The notes beneath the pieces were generated by a model that was not told the DNA's origin, did not search any database, and saw only the letters and a program-made list of their open reading frames with translations. The translations under genes and the position numbers were made by a program. From Paraburkholderia sediminicola (GTDB lineage: Bacteria > Pseudomonadota > Gammaproteobacteria > Burkholderiales > Burkholderiaceae): DNA of 64,000 bases. Shown here in pieces: positions 43,087 through 52,907 of this stretch (the first letter of the stretch is position 1; each line of letters begins with the position of its first letter). The stretch spans positions 496,001-560,000 of the forward strand of contig NZ_CADIKC010000004.1 of assembly GCF_902859805.1 (NCBI RefSeq), given 5' to 3'.

Positions 43087-46000
43087 ATGCGACGCATTCT
43101 TAACGTGTTGACCCATACACGCACGCTCTCGATCATCGGCCTGCTCGCGCTCGCTGCTGTTTTGTTCATCGGTGCCGATACCTTGCAGATCGACCTGATG
43201 TGGCCTGCCATCGTGCTCGGCGCAGTAATCGCGCTATGGCTGCTGGTCTGGGTGGTGCGCCGCCTGCGCGCGCGGCGCGCGAATAACAAGCTCGGCGAAA
43301 TGCTCGAGCAGCAAGCCGAAAAACAGACCGAAACCGGCCCCGCCCCGACACCCGCGCGTCAGGCCGAACTCGACGTGCTGCGCACGCGCCTCGTCGACGC
43401 GGTGAAAACCATCAAGACCTCGAAGATCGGTCAGATGTCCGGCGGCTCGGCGCTGTATGAATTGCCCTGGTACATCGTCATCGGCAACCCGGCCGCGGGC
43501 AAGAGCAGCGCCGTGCTGAATTCCGGTCTGCAATTTCCTTTCGCCGACAAGAACAACGCCGTGATTCACGGCATCGGCGGCACGCGCAATTGCGACTGGT
43601 TCTTTACGACCGAAGGCATTCTGCTCGACACCGCCGGCCGCTATTCCGTGCATGAAGAAGACCGCACTGAATGGATCGGCTTCCTCGGCCTGCTCAAGCG
43701 CTTCCGGCCGAAGGCGCCGATCAACGGCATCATCGTCACGGCGAGCATTGCCGAGTTGACCAGCAGCAAGCCCGAGTTCGCAATCAATCTCGCGAAGAAT
43801 CTGCGCCAACGGGTGCAGGAATTGACCGAAAAGCTCGAAGTGTTCGCGCCGGTGTACGTGATGTTCACCAAGGCCGACCTGATCACGGGTTTCACCGAAT
43901 TTTTCAGTGGCAGCGACCGCCACGAATACGACCGCGTGTGGGGCGCCACCCTGCCCTACGAGCCGGACGAAAAGCGCGACGTGGTGGGCCTCTTTGACGA
44001 GCACTTTGAAGAGCTCTACGACGGCCTGAAAGAAATCAGCGTTGCGCAGATGTCGATCAACCGCGGCAACAAGCTCTCGCCGGGCCAGTTGAGCTTCCCG
44101 CTCGAATTCTCGACGATCAAGCCTGCATTGCGCGCGTTCCTCGCCACGCTGTTCGAAACGAACCCATTCCAGCACAAGCCGATTTTCCGCGGCTTCTACT
44201 TCACCAGCGCGTTGCAGGAAGGCGAGACCAACAGCGCCGCCGCCACGCGCATCGCCAACCGTTTTGGCCTTTCCGCCGACAGTCTGCCCAAGCCGCATAG
44301 CGCATTCTCGAAGAACGGCTTCTTCCTGCGCGATCTGTTCTCCAAGGTGATCTTCGCCGACCGGCAAACCGTCAAGCAATTCGCCAGCCCCGCCAAGACG
44401 CGCATGCGTTATGCGACGTTCTTCGGCTTCGTCGCGGTGCTCGCGTTGGCGCTCGGCGGCTGGACGTGGTCGACGATCGGCAATCAGCAGCTCGCTGACA
44501 ACGTCAAGGCCGACCTCGACAACGTGGTGCGCCTGCAGCAGAACCGCAACGACCTGCAATCGCGCTTGCAGGCCATGGATATTCTGGAAGACCGCATCGA
44601 CCAGCTCGAACAGTTCCGCCGCGACAAGCCGCTGGCGGTGTCGCTCGGGCTCTATCAGGGCGACCGCCTCGAGCAGCACTTGCTCACCGAGTATTACAAC
44701 GGCGTGCGCCAGATCCTGCTTGACCCGGTCTCGCAGAATCTCGCATCGTTCCTGAAGGACGTCAATGCGCACCCCGATCAGCTCGCGCCGTTGAACCGCA
44801 CGCCGGACGCCGCGGCGATTCCGGTGTCCGCACACACGGCGATGGCGGCGAACAGCCAGGGTGGCCTGTATAGCGACGCGTCGCCGACCAATGTCGAAGA
44901 CGCGTACAACGCGCTCAAGACTTACTTGATGCTGAGCGACAAGCGTCACGTGGAAACCGCTCACCTGACCGATCAGGTCGCGCGCTTCTGGCGCGGCTGG
45001 CTCGAGACGAATCGCGGCAACATGCCCCGCGACGAGATGATCCGCAGCGCCGAGCGCATGATCACGTTCTATCTGTCGCGCGTGTCCGATAACGACTGGC
45101 CGATGATCGACCAGAACCTCGGCCTCGTCGACCAGACCCGCGAAAACCTGCGCCGCGTGGTGCGCGGCATGCCGGCCCGTCAGCGTGTCTACGAAGAAAT
45201 CAAGGCGCGTGCGTCGACCCGCTTCGCGCCGATGACGATTGCGCGCATCGTCGGCGAAAACAATACGGCGCTGGTGGCCGGCAGCTACGCGATTCCCGGC
45301 ACCTTCACGCGTGAAGCGTGGTTCCAGTACGTGCAGCCGGCAATCCGTGACGCCGCTACCAAGGAATTGCAGGCCAAGGACTGGGTGCTCAACACCTCCG
45401 CGCACGACGACCTGACGCTCGAAGGCAGCCCCGAGCAGATCCAGAAGGCACTCGTTGCGATGTACAAAACGGAGTACGCGATGCACTGGCAGAAGTTCAT
45501 GCAAGGCATTGCCGTGCAGAGCTTCGGCAGCTTCGGTCAGGCAGTGGATGCAATGAACCGTCTCGGCGACCCGCAGGATTCGCCGATCCGCAAGGTGCTC
45601 GAAACCGCCTATGACCAGACTTCGTGGGACAACCCCTCGCTCTTCAACGCGAACCTGAAGCGCGCGCAAACCGGCATGACCAGCTGGTTCAAGAACTGGT
45701 TCTCGCGTGCGCCGACCGGCCAGCTGAATGCCAACATCGACATCAACGGCAATCCGGTCGAAGTGCCGATGGGCCCGATCGGCCAGGAGTTCTCCGCATT
45801 GGGTCGCATCGTCGTCTCCGGCGACAACGGCTCGATGTTGAAGGGCTACATGGACACGCTCTCGAAGGTTCGTACGCGCTTCAACGTAATCAAGAACCAG
45901 GGCGATCCGGGACCGGGCGCGCGTCAGCTGATGCAGCAGACGCTCGACGGCAGCGGGTCTGAGTTGGCCGATTCGCTGAAGTACGTCGACGAGCAGATGC

Positions 46001-46986
46001 TGACGGGCCTCACCGATTCGCAACGCAAGGCGCTGCGCCCGCTGCTGGTGCGTCCGCTGATGGCGGCATATGCGGTGGTGATCCAGCCGGCCAGCGTCGA
46101 AGTCAACAAGGTGTGGAACGCGCAGGTCTACCAGACCTTCCAGGGCTCGCTCGCGAACAAGTATCCGTTTGCAGGCGATGCGAAGGTCGAAGCCGGCGCC
46201 GGCGAAATCGCTCAGGTGTTCGGGCCGGACGGCGCGATCGCCAAGTTCGTCGGCACCACGCTCGGGCCGCTCGCGGTGCGCCGCGGCGACACGCTGACCT
46301 CACGCACTTGGGGCGATATGGGTCTCGCGCTGACACCTGATTTCACCAGCGGTTTCGCGCGCTGGGTGGCGCCGCTTGCCGGCGGCGCGGCGACCTCCGG
46401 TGGCCAAAGCTCGGCCGAACCGCAGACCGTATTCCAGATCCTGCCGCAGCCGAGCAGCGGCACCACGGAATACACGCTCGCGATCGACGGCCAGCAGATG
46501 CGTTACCGCAATACGCCGCCGCAGTGGACCAACTTCGTGTGGCCGAATCCGTCGGGCTCGCCGGGCGCCACGCTGAACGCCACGACCTTCGACGGCCGTA
46601 CGCTGCAACTGGTCAACGAGCCGGGCCGCTACGGTCTGGAGAAGCTGATCAACTCGGCGCAACGCAAACGCCGTCCGGACGGCACTTTCGATCTGTCGTG
46701 GACGCAAGGCAATGTCACGGTGGCGGTCAGCATGCGCATCATCAGCACGTCGCAGGCCTCGGGCAGCGCCAGCAGCGATGCACCGCAGCAGCAAAGCCTG
46801 CGTGGCTTGCGGCTGCCGTCGTCGGTGGCGGACGTGAGCGCGGCGGCGAATTCAGTCAACGCCACGGCCGCGGGTGGGACCGGGCCAGCGGGACCAACAG
46901 GAACAGCGGGCGCCGCACCGGCCTCACCAGCGGCACGGCCGGCCACGGCCGCCGCCGCGGTTTCGAACACAGGGGGTGCGCAATGA
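43087..46986 (+). CDS. tssM: T6SS membrane-complex protein TssM (IcmF)
   Basis: 1299 residues from the ATG giving MRRILNVL (an ATG 54 bp upstream is possible). Three inner-membrane helices are visible: about 13-29, 39-57 and 441-460. An intact Walker A motif GNPAAGKS lies at 133-140 with the switch-like IPLLDTAGRY-type segment LLDTAGRYSV after it, so nucleotide binding is likely, unlike in TssM proteins that have lost it. The large periplasmic part and a C-terminal domain interact with TssJ and the outer membrane. The gene overlaps tagF by 4 bp (ATGA). The last about 60 residues are Ala/Gly/Pro-rich and poorly conserved. Confidence 0.95.
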   Translation: MRRILNVLTHTRTLSIIGLLALAAVLFIGADTLQIDLMWPAIVLGAVIALWLLVWVVRRLRARRANNKLGEMLEQQAEKQTETGPAPTPARQAELDVLRTRLVDAVKTIKTSKIGQMSGGSALYELPWYIVIGNPAAGKSSAVLNSGLQFPFADKNNAVIHGIGGTRNCDWFFTTEGILLDTAGRYSVHEEDRTEWIGFLGLLKRFRPKAPINGIIVTASIAELTSSKPEFAINLAKNLRQRVQELTEKLEVFAPVYVMFTKADLITGFTEFFSGSDRHEYDRVWGATLPYEPDEKRDVVGLFDEHFEELYDGLKEISVAQMSINRGNKLSPGQLSFPLEFSTIKPALRAFLATLFETNPFQHKPIFRGFYFTSALQEGETNSAAATRIANRFGLSADSLPKPHSAFSKNGFFLRDLFSKVIFADRQTVKQFASPAKTRMRYATFFGFVAVLALALGGWTWSTIGNQQLADNVKADLDNVVRLQQNRNDLQSRLQAMDILEDRIDQLEQFRRDKPLAVSLGLYQGDRLEQHLLTEYYNGVRQILLDPVSQNLASFLKDVNAHPDQLAPLNRTPDAAAIPVSAHTAMAANSQGGLYSDASPTNVEDAYNALKTYLMLSDKRHVETAHLTDQVARFWRGWLETNRGNMPRDEMIRSAERMITFYLSRVSDNDWPMIDQNLGLVDQTRENLRRVVRGMPARQRVYEEIKARASTRFAPMTIARIVGENNTALVAGSYAIPGTFTREAWFQYVQPAIRDAATKELQAKDWVLNTSAHDDLTLEGSPEQIQKALVAMYKTEYAMHWQKFMQGIAVQSFGSFGQAVDAMNRLGDPQDSPIRKVLETAYDQTSWDNPSLFNANLKRAQTGMTSWFKNWFSRAPTGQLNANIDINGNPVEVPMGPIGQEFSALGRIVVSGDNGSMLKGYMDTLSKVRTRFNVIKNQGDPGPGARQLMQQTLDGSGSELADSLKYVDEQMLTGLTDSQRKALRPLLVRPLMAAYAVVIQPASVEVNKVWNAQVYQTFQGSLANKYPFAGDAKVEAGAGEIAQVFGPDGAIAKFVGTTLGPLAVRRGDTLTSRTWGDMGLALTPDFTSGFARWVAPLAGGAATSGGQSSAEPQTVFQILPQPSSGTTEYTLAIDGQQMRYRNTPPQWTNFVWPNPSGSPGATLNATTFDGRTLQLVNEPGRYGLEKLINSAQRKRRPDGTFDLSWTQGNVTVAVSMRIISTSQASGSASSDAPQQQSLRGLRLPSSVADVSAAANSVNATAAGGTGPAGPTGTAGAAPASPAARPATAAAAVSNTGGAQ

Positions 46987-47975
46987 CGCAAACCGTGCAG
47001 GCGCAAATCGCCTACTTCGGCAAGATTCCGTCGCGCGGCGACTTCGTCAAAAGCGCGCATAACCCGCAATTGCTGGCCACGCTCGACCGCTGGATCGCCG
47101 AGGCCATGGAGTTGCTCACTGACGATCCGCGCTGGAAGATCGTCTACGAAAACGCCAAGCCGATGCACTTCGCGTTCCTCGGTTCGCGCAGCAAGCTGGC
47201 GATTGCCGGGCATATGGTGGCGAGCCAGGATCAATCGTCGCGCCGCTTTCCGTTTCTTGCCGCCACCGCGCTGGAAGTAGAAAAGCCGCTGACGTTCCTC
47301 GCGCACAGTCCGCTGGCCTTTGCGCGCCTGTGGTCGCGCATCGCTTCGCAGATGAAGCCCTTGCTCGGCGTGAGCGAGCCGGCCGGTGCGTTGCATGCGC
47401 TCGGCGAAACACAAGTGCCGATCGAAATCGGCGGCGGCCCAGGCAATCCGCACGACGGCACCTTTAACGACTTCGTCGAGCATCAGACCCTCTCCGGACT
47501 CGAACAGATGCTGCTTGCGAGCGGCCATCCGGTGCGCTTGCGCGGCGCGATGCTCGCGCTCGGTTCGCTGCTGCGTCCGGTGATGCAAAGCGGCTCGTCG
47601 CATCTCGAACGCGGGCTCACGCTGCCGCTGCCGAACGATCCGTTCTATCGCTCGCTCGTCGCCGCTTTCTGGCTCGAACTGATCGCACCGTTCGTCTCGC
47701 AGGCCGATTTCGAACTGGCGATTTTTATCGGCACGATTGCCGAGCGCGAACGGCTCATCATCGGCTTTAACGGCGCCTCGGCCAAAACGCTGCACAGCGT
47801 GGTCGATCCGCAGGCGTACGCGGCACACAACATCGATATCGACGATCCCGAGTGGATCGACGAACACGCACAAAACGACCATGGCATCAGCAAGCTCGTC
47901 AGCTACCTCGACCAACCGCAACTGTCGTTGCGTGTCAGCATCGACACGTTCCGCGAAGCATTCACGGGAGCGTGA
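46983..47975 (+). CDS. tagF: T6SS-associated protein TagF (ImpM family)
   Basis: 330 residues, start overlapping the tssM stop. The opening IAYFGKIPSRGDFVKSAH (9-26) is diagnostic of TagF/ImpM. TagF acts as a post-translational repressor of T6SS firing in Pseudomonas and others, classically opposed by the PpkA kinase pathway. No ppkA, pppA or fha gene is present in this window, so TagF would act through the kinase-independent route or with partners elsewhere. It is downstream-coupled to the OmpA-type gene (TagF stop 47973-47975, next start 47980). Confidence 0.92.
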   Translation: MTQTVQAQIAYFGKIPSRGDFVKSAHNPQLLATLDRWIAEAMELLTDDPRWKIVYENAKPMHFAFLGSRSKLAIAGHMVASQDQSSRRFPFLAATALEVEKPLTFLAHSPLAFARLWSRIASQMKPLLGVSEPAGALHALGETQVPIEIGGGPGNPHDGTFNDFVEHQTLSGLEQMLLASGHPVRLRGAMLALGSLLRPVMQSGSSHLERGLTLPLPNDPFYRSLVAAFWLELIAPFVSQADFELAIFIGTIAERERLIIGFNGASAKTLHSVVDPQAYAAHNIDIDDPEWIDEHAQNDHGISKLVSYLDQPQLSLRVSIDTFREAFTGA

Positions 47976-47979
47976 CACG

Positions 47980-48936
47980 ATGTTGAGCAAACACACGCGC
48001 ATTGCCTCGCTGCTGGCAGGTCTTCTGATCAGCACCCTCGCCCATGCCGACAATGACGGCCCGGCACGCGTCACGCCGGTCGACAACAGCGGCATGGCGA
48101 TTCGCACGACGGTCCTGCCCGCGCCTTCGTCGGCGCAACCGGGCACTGCAGGTCCTGCAGTCAGCACGGCCGGGCTCGCTAGCGGCACCACGGGCGGCGG
48201 CACCGGTGCGATCAGCGCGGCGCCTCCGCCTGCCAATGCAACTCCGGGCCAGGTGGTGGTGGGCGGAAAGGTGCCGGATGAAGCGACCAAAGCGGCTGTG
48301 CTCGCACGTCTGCGTGACACCTACGGCGCAGCCAACGTGGTCGATCAGATCGAAGTCGCCGACGTCGCGACGCCGCCGAACTGGTCCGCCAACGTGCAAA
48401 AGCTCATCGGCCCGCAGTTGAAGCAGATCAGCAAAGGCCAGTTGAAAATCGACGGCACGCAGATCGACGTGAAGGGCGAAGTGCACAACGAATCGCAGCG
48501 CCAGCAGCTCGCAAGCGATATGGCGAACGCGCTGAATCCAACCTACACGATCAAGAACGGCCTGCGCGTAAGCGCATCGGAACAGGGCCTGCTCGACCAG
48601 ACCTTGGCGAATCGCACGATCGAGTTCGAGACAGGCAGCGCGACGCTTACGCCGCAAGGCCGCGCGATTCTCGATCAGATGGCGGCCGTGTTGTCGAAAA
48701 TGCAAACGAAGACGGTGGCGATCATCGGCCATACCGACAACTCGGGCAATCGCACCTCGAATATCGCGCTGAGCCAGGCGCGTGCGGATGCGGTGAAGGG
48801 TTATCTGGTCGCGCGCGGCATTCCGCCCGAGCAGATGACGACCACAGGAGTTGGTCCCGATCAGCCGATCGCATCGAACGATTCGACCGATGGGCGGGCG
48901 CGTAACCGACGTATTGAGTTTCGTGCGGGGTCCTGA
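47980..48936 (+). CDS. OmpA-family peptidoglycan-binding protein (TagN-like) with BON-like repeats
   Basis: 318 residues. A signal peptide (about 1-23) is followed by a Pro/Gly/Ala linker and a middle region in two halves (about 85-195) that looks BON-like (VVVGGKVPDEATKAAVLARL; IDVKGEVHNESQRQQLASDM). The C-terminal OmpA domain (about 210-318) has the peptidoglycan-binding pattern FETGSATLTPQGR and GHTDNSGN...LSQARADAVKGYL. A GGGAG ribosome site overlaps the tagF stop. It presumably anchors the secretion complex to peptidoglycan. The tssL product here has no such domain, so the function may be split between the two. The name TagN is from recalled gene order. Confidence 0.88.
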   Translation: MLSKHTRIASLLAGLLISTLAHADNDGPARVTPVDNSGMAIRTTVLPAPSSAQPGTAGPAVSTAGLASGTTGGGTGAISAAPPPANATPGQVVVGGKVPDEATKAAVLARLRDTYGAANVVDQIEVADVATPPNWSANVQKLIGPQLKQISKGQLKIDGTQIDVKGEVHNESQRQQLASDMANALNPTYTIKNGLRVSASEQGLLDQTLANRTIEFETGSATLTPQGRAILDQMAAVLSKMQTKTVAIIGHTDNSGNRTSNIALSQARADAVKGYLVARGIPPEQMTTTGVGPDQPIASNDSTDGRARNRRIEFRAGS

Positions 48937-48963
48937 GTTGCTGCTTGCTTGACCTCATGAATT

Positions 48964-49001
48964 AAAAAAGCCTGGCACCGATTTCGATGCCAGGCTTTTT
49001 T
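48964..49001. terminator. Bidirectional terminator between T6SS operons
   Basis: AAAAAAGCCTGGCA (48964-48977) pairs perfectly with TGCCAGGCTTTTTT (48988-49001) around a 10-base loop. T-runs exist on both strands, so it stops the + strand tssM-tagF-OmpA transcript and the minus-strand tssA end. Confidence 0.92.
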
Positions 49002-49019
49002 CTTGCGCTAAGGGAAGTT

Positions 49020-50129
49020 CTAGCTGTTTTCTTCGGGCTTCACGCCTAACAACTCGCGAATATGCGCGAGCGATCCATCGTCCTTCACCACCGAGGAAAG
49101 CCACTGATGCAAAGGCATGTCCGCGCATTCCGCTGCCTTATCCGCGAGGTAAGCAGCCGGGTTATGCGGCTCGGTGCTGCGAAAGAATTTGGCCACAGCA
49201 CGCAACTGCGCGACGGCTTGCGCACGGCTCTGGATTCCTGCAATCGGGCTGATCGTCGTCGGCATGGTCGTCAACACGGGTTCCTCGCGTTGCGGTGAAG
49301 TCTTGAAGGTAGGCTCGGCGCGTTCGTGCTCTTCCGGCTTCGGCGCTTTCGGCGGCGACGCTTCAGCGCTCACGCCCAGTTCGCGTGCGAAGCGTTCAGC
49401 CAACCGGTAGACGCTTTCGTACGCGTCTTTCGCCTGACGGAAGCTCGGCGCTGAATCGGCCGCGCGCTGGTCCAGTTGCTGTTCGAGTGCGAGCATCGCC
49501 GCCTCAAACGCTTTCAGATCGGCCAGCAGCGTCGAATAGAACGCCGGCGGCGTGGCGCGTTTCGACGCTTCGATCTGCTCGATGGAAGGCTTGCCGCGCG
49601 CGATGTCGTCGGCATGATCCGGATCGCGCTTGACCGCTTGCGCGACATGCGTGGCCACGTCCCAATCGATCGTGCTGTACGAGTTACCCTGCGACGACGT
49701 GAGCGGCATCGACCGCAGCAGATCACCTGTGCGGCCCATGAGCCACGCGACGTTGCCAAGGCGATACTCGGTGTCGTCGCCTTCGGGCAACGGATGCACG
49801 TGATCCCAGTACTTTTCGCACAGCCCCGTCAGCAACGCATACCCTTGCGTGAGACCGGTCACGCCCTCTTCGATAGCCAACGCCTCGGTGAGCCAGACAG
49901 CGAGGCGCAGGTCTTTAGTCTGCGTCTGCAGCAGGCTGCTGGAGCGCTCAACCACGAATGGCCAGTCGGCCTCCTTGATATCCGTGACCCATTCGCCCTG
50001 GTCGAGCGACGGGTCTTCGAATCGGCGCGCGTGCTGAATCGCGTCGAAATCCGCCGAAAACAGCAGGTCGTCGCCACAAGGCGAGGTTTCGCTGATCGGC
50101 GCCAGCAGCGTGTTCAGATTAGTCGGCAT
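49020..50129 (-). CDS. tssA: T6SS baseplate/sheath cap protein TssA (ImpA domain)
   Basis: 369 residues; start chosen at the ATG giving MPTNLNTL, four codons inside a longer frame. The N-terminal ImpA_N domain (about 4-140) has ISETSPCGDDLLFSADF and WLTEALAIEEGVTGLTQGYALL. A charged linker around 255-290 is rich in Pro, Lys and Glu, and a shorter C-terminal domain follows (about 300-369, ending EENS). TssA primes the baseplate and the sheath distal end. It is the last gene of the minus-strand T6SS operon, just inside the terminator. Confidence 0.92.
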   Translation of the reverse strand: MPTNLNTLLAPISETSPCGDDLLFSADFDAIQHARRFEDPSLDQGEWVTDIKEADWPFVVERSSSLLQTQTKDLRLAVWLTEALAIEEGVTGLTQGYALLTGLCEKYWDHVHPLPEGDDTEYRLGNVAWLMGRTGDLLRSMPLTSSQGNSYSTIDWDVATHVAQAVKRDPDHADDIARGKPSIEQIEASKRATPPAFYSTLLADLKAFEAAMLALEQQLDQRAADSAPSFRQAKDAYESVYRLAERFARELGVSAEASPPKAPKPEEHERAEPTFKTSPQREEPVLTTMPTTISPIAGIQSRAQAVAQLRAVAKFFRSTEPHNPAAYLADKAAECADMPLHQWLSSVVKDDGSLAHIRELLGVKPEENS

Positions 50130-50196
50130 GACAGAAAGCAATAAGGTTCCGGTACGGCATTAAAACAGATTGGCAAACAGGCGGGGACTTGCCTGC

Positions 50197-52872
50197 TCAC
50201 GCAACCGTGTATTCGAACTCGCCCGCTTCGCTCGCACGCACTGCGATGCGTTCGATCGCGGTGCCATTGGCAATACGCTCCAGCACCTGCTGCGCGACTT
50301 CAGGCAATAGCGTGCCGTTCAGAATGTGGTCGACATTGCGCGCACCGGAATCCACCTCGGTGCAGCGCGCGAGCACTGCGTCGACGAGCGACTCGTCCCA
50401 CTCGAACACCGCCTTGTGATTCGACTCGATACGGCGGCGAATCCGCTCCAGCTTCAAGTCGATGATTTCGGCCAGCACGTCGTCGGAAATCGGGTAGTAC
50501 GGCACCACCTTCATACGGCCAAGGAACGCCGGCTTGAACGTCTTGTACAGTTGCGGGCGCAACGTCTCCGCGAGTTCATCCGGATCTGGCAGTTCTTCGG
50601 CGCTCTTGTTCAGGCAGGCCTGCATCACCGCCTGCGAGCCGACATTCGAGGTCAGAATGATCAGCGTGTTGCGGAAATCGATCTCGCGGCCTTCAGCGTC
50701 GTCCATCGTGCCCTTGTCGAACACCTGGAAGAACATTTCCAGCACGTCAGGGTGCGCCTTTTCCACTTCGTCGAGCAGCACGACCGAATATGGATTGCGA
50801 CGCACCGCTTCGGTCAGCACACCGCCCTCGCCGTAACCGACGTAGCCCGGGGGCGAGCCCTTCAGGCCGGACACGCTGTGCGCCTCCTGATACTCGCTCA
50901 TGTTGATCGTGACCATCTTGCGTTCGCCACCGTACAGCACGTCAGCGAGCGCCAGCGCGGTTTCGGTCTTGCCGACACCGGACGGTCCAACGAACATGAA
51001 CACGCCACGCGGTTTGTTCGGATCTTCGAGACTCGCGCTGGCGGTGCGCACGCGTTGTGCGATCGCATCGAGCGCATGGTCCTGACCGATCACGCGCGCG
51101 GCCAGCAATGGCTGCAGATTCAGCACGGTCTGGATTTCGTCCTTGATCATGCGGCCGAGCGGAATGCCGGTCCACGAAGCGACGATTTCAGCGACCACAT
51201 GGCCGTCGACCTGCAAGGGAACCATCGGCTGGCCGCCTTGCAATGCATGTAATTGCGCAACACGTGTGGCCAGTGTTTCGCGTGCCTGCTGCGCCTTGTC
51301 GGCCTGCGCGGCGTCCGCGCTGCTCACGCGTGCGGCGTCGATTTCCGCGCGCAAGCCGACGATCTCCGTCACCAGTGTGCGTTCCTTGTCGTAGCGCGCT
51401 TCGTCTTCAGCGAGATCTTTCAGGTCTTCTTCACGCAGGCTGCGCAATTCCGCAAGCCGCTCGTCGTGCAACGCGCCGCTCGCCACTTCGCGTTCCAGCG
51501 CGGCGATTTCGGCGTCGATGCGTTCAAGCCGTTTCTTCGTGTCGTCGATCGCGGCAGGTGTCGAGCTATGCGCGAGCGCGACTTTCGCACAGGCGGTGTC
51601 GAGCACGCTAATCGCCTTATCCGGCAGTTGACGGCCGCTGATGTAGCGATGCGACAGACGCACGGCTTCGGTGATCGCATCGTCCAGCACGCGGACGTTG
51701 AAGTGCTTTTCCATCAACGCAGCCATGCCGCGCAGCATCGCCGCCGCGAGCACCTCGCTCGGTTCTTCGATCTTTACGACCTGGAAACGACGCGCCAGTG
51801 CCGCATCTTTCTCGAAGTACTTCTTGTATTCGCTCCACGTGGTCGCCGCGATAGTGCGCAATTCGCCGCGCGCCAGGGCCGGTTTCAGCAGATTCGCTGC
51901 GTCGTTCTGCCCGGCCTGGCCGCCGGCGCCGATGATCGTGTGCGCTTCGTCGATAAATAGAATGATCGGATGTGGGCTCTTCTTCACCTCGTCGATCACA
52001 TTCTTCAGGCGGTTCTCGAACTCACCTTTGACGCTCGCACCGGCTTGCAGCAACCCCATATCGAGCACATGCAACGCGACGCCTTTGAGCGGCGCAGGCA
52101 CGTCGTCGGCCGCGATACGCAGTGCGAGGCCTTCGACCACCGCCGTTTTGCCAACGCCCGCCTCGCCCGTCATGATCGGATTGTTCTGCCGGCGACGCAT
52201 CAGGATGTCGATGGTCTGGCGAATCTCGCCTTCGCGGCCGATCACCGGATCGATCTTGCCTTCACGCGCACGCTGCGTGAGATTGCTGGTGTAGGTGTCG
52301 AGCGCAGGGGTTTTAGAAGGCGCACCGGGAGCAGAGTCGGGCGCAGCTACGTCACTCACGCCTTCTGCAGCGTTCTCCGCCGCATTGCTCCGTTCGACTT
52401 CACGCGACCCCGCTGTCATTTCGTCGAACTTGTGCTTCAGATCCGTCACCCGCACGTCGCGCAGCAGCGGCGACATGCGCTCAGCAAACTGCGCGAGGTC
52501 CGGCGCCGTGAGCAACGCGAGCAGCAAATGCCCCGAGCGAATCCGTCCGATCTGCGAATCGAGCGACGCGATCAGCCATGCCTGTTCGAGCAAATCAATG
52601 AGGTGCTTCGAAAACACCGGCGTACGTGTGTTGCCCGTCTTCAAGCGCTGCAATTCGCGTTCGATATCGGCGCGCAAAGCATGCGCGTCGACCCGGCTCG
52701 CACGCAGCGCCAGCGTGACGTCGCTCGCCGGTTCATCCAGCAGCGCGAGCAGCAGATGCTCGAGGTCGACCTCATAGTGACCGCGCGCGAGACAGTTGTT
52801 CGCCGCGAGCAAAGCCGCTTGCCGGCAGGTCGGATTCAGTTTGGCGATCAGGGTATTGAGGGACGTGCTCAT
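50197..52872 (-). CDS. tssH: T6SS AAA+ ATPase ClpV (TssH)
   Basis: 891 residues. It has a ClpB-type N domain (1-150) and two AAA+ modules. The first Walker A is GEAGVGKT (236-243) with Walker B ILFIDEAHTI. The second Walker A is GPSGVGKT (about 630) with VLLDEVEKAHPDV. The middle coiled-coil region (about 430-540) is Ala/Arg/Glu-rich. ClpV dismantles contracted TssB-TssC sheaths so that subunits can be reused, and its N domain binds the TssC N-terminal helix. No frameshift is seen. It lies between tssG and tssA in the operon. Confidence 0.96.
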   Translation of the reverse strand: MSTSLNTLIAKLNPTCRQAALLAANNCLARGHYEVDLEHLLLALLDEPASDVTLALRASRVDAHALRADIERELQRLKTGNTRTPVFSKHLIDLLEQAWLIASLDSQIGRIRSGHLLLALLTAPDLAQFAERMSPLLRDVRVTDLKHKFDEMTAGSREVERSNAAENAAEGVSDVAAPDSAPGAPSKTPALDTYTSNLTQRAREGKIDPVIGREGEIRQTIDILMRRRQNNPIMTGEAGVGKTAVVEGLALRIAADDVPAPLKGVALHVLDMGLLQAGASVKGEFENRLKNVIDEVKKSPHPIILFIDEAHTIIGAGGQAGQNDAANLLKPALARGELRTIAATTWSEYKKYFEKDAALARRFQVVKIEEPSEVLAAAMLRGMAALMEKHFNVRVLDDAITEAVRLSHRYISGRQLPDKAISVLDTACAKVALAHSSTPAAIDDTKKRLERIDAEIAALEREVASGALHDERLAELRSLREEDLKDLAEDEARYDKERTLVTEIVGLRAEIDAARVSSADAAQADKAQQARETLATRVAQLHALQGGQPMVPLQVDGHVVAEIVASWTGIPLGRMIKDEIQTVLNLQPLLAARVIGQDHALDAIAQRVRTASASLEDPNKPRGVFMFVGPSGVGKTETALALADVLYGGERKMVTINMSEYQEAHSVSGLKGSPPGYVGYGEGGVLTEAVRRNPYSVVLLDEVEKAHPDVLEMFFQVFDKGTMDDAEGREIDFRNTLIILTSNVGSQAVMQACLNKSAEELPDPDELAETLRPQLYKTFKPAFLGRMKVVPYYPISDDVLAEIIDLKLERIRRRIESNHKAVFEWDESLVDAVLARCTEVDSGARNVDHILNGTLLPEVAQQVLERIANGTAIERIAVRASEAGEFEYTVA

Positions 52873-52907
52873 GTCGTGCGATCCGGGTCCAGGTTCTATC
52901 GTTGTAG

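Noticed and set aside
43234..46023. Minus-strand frame of about 930 codons opposite tssM
   Set aside because: Antisense shadow of tssM with Arg/His/Leu bias and no recognisable domain.
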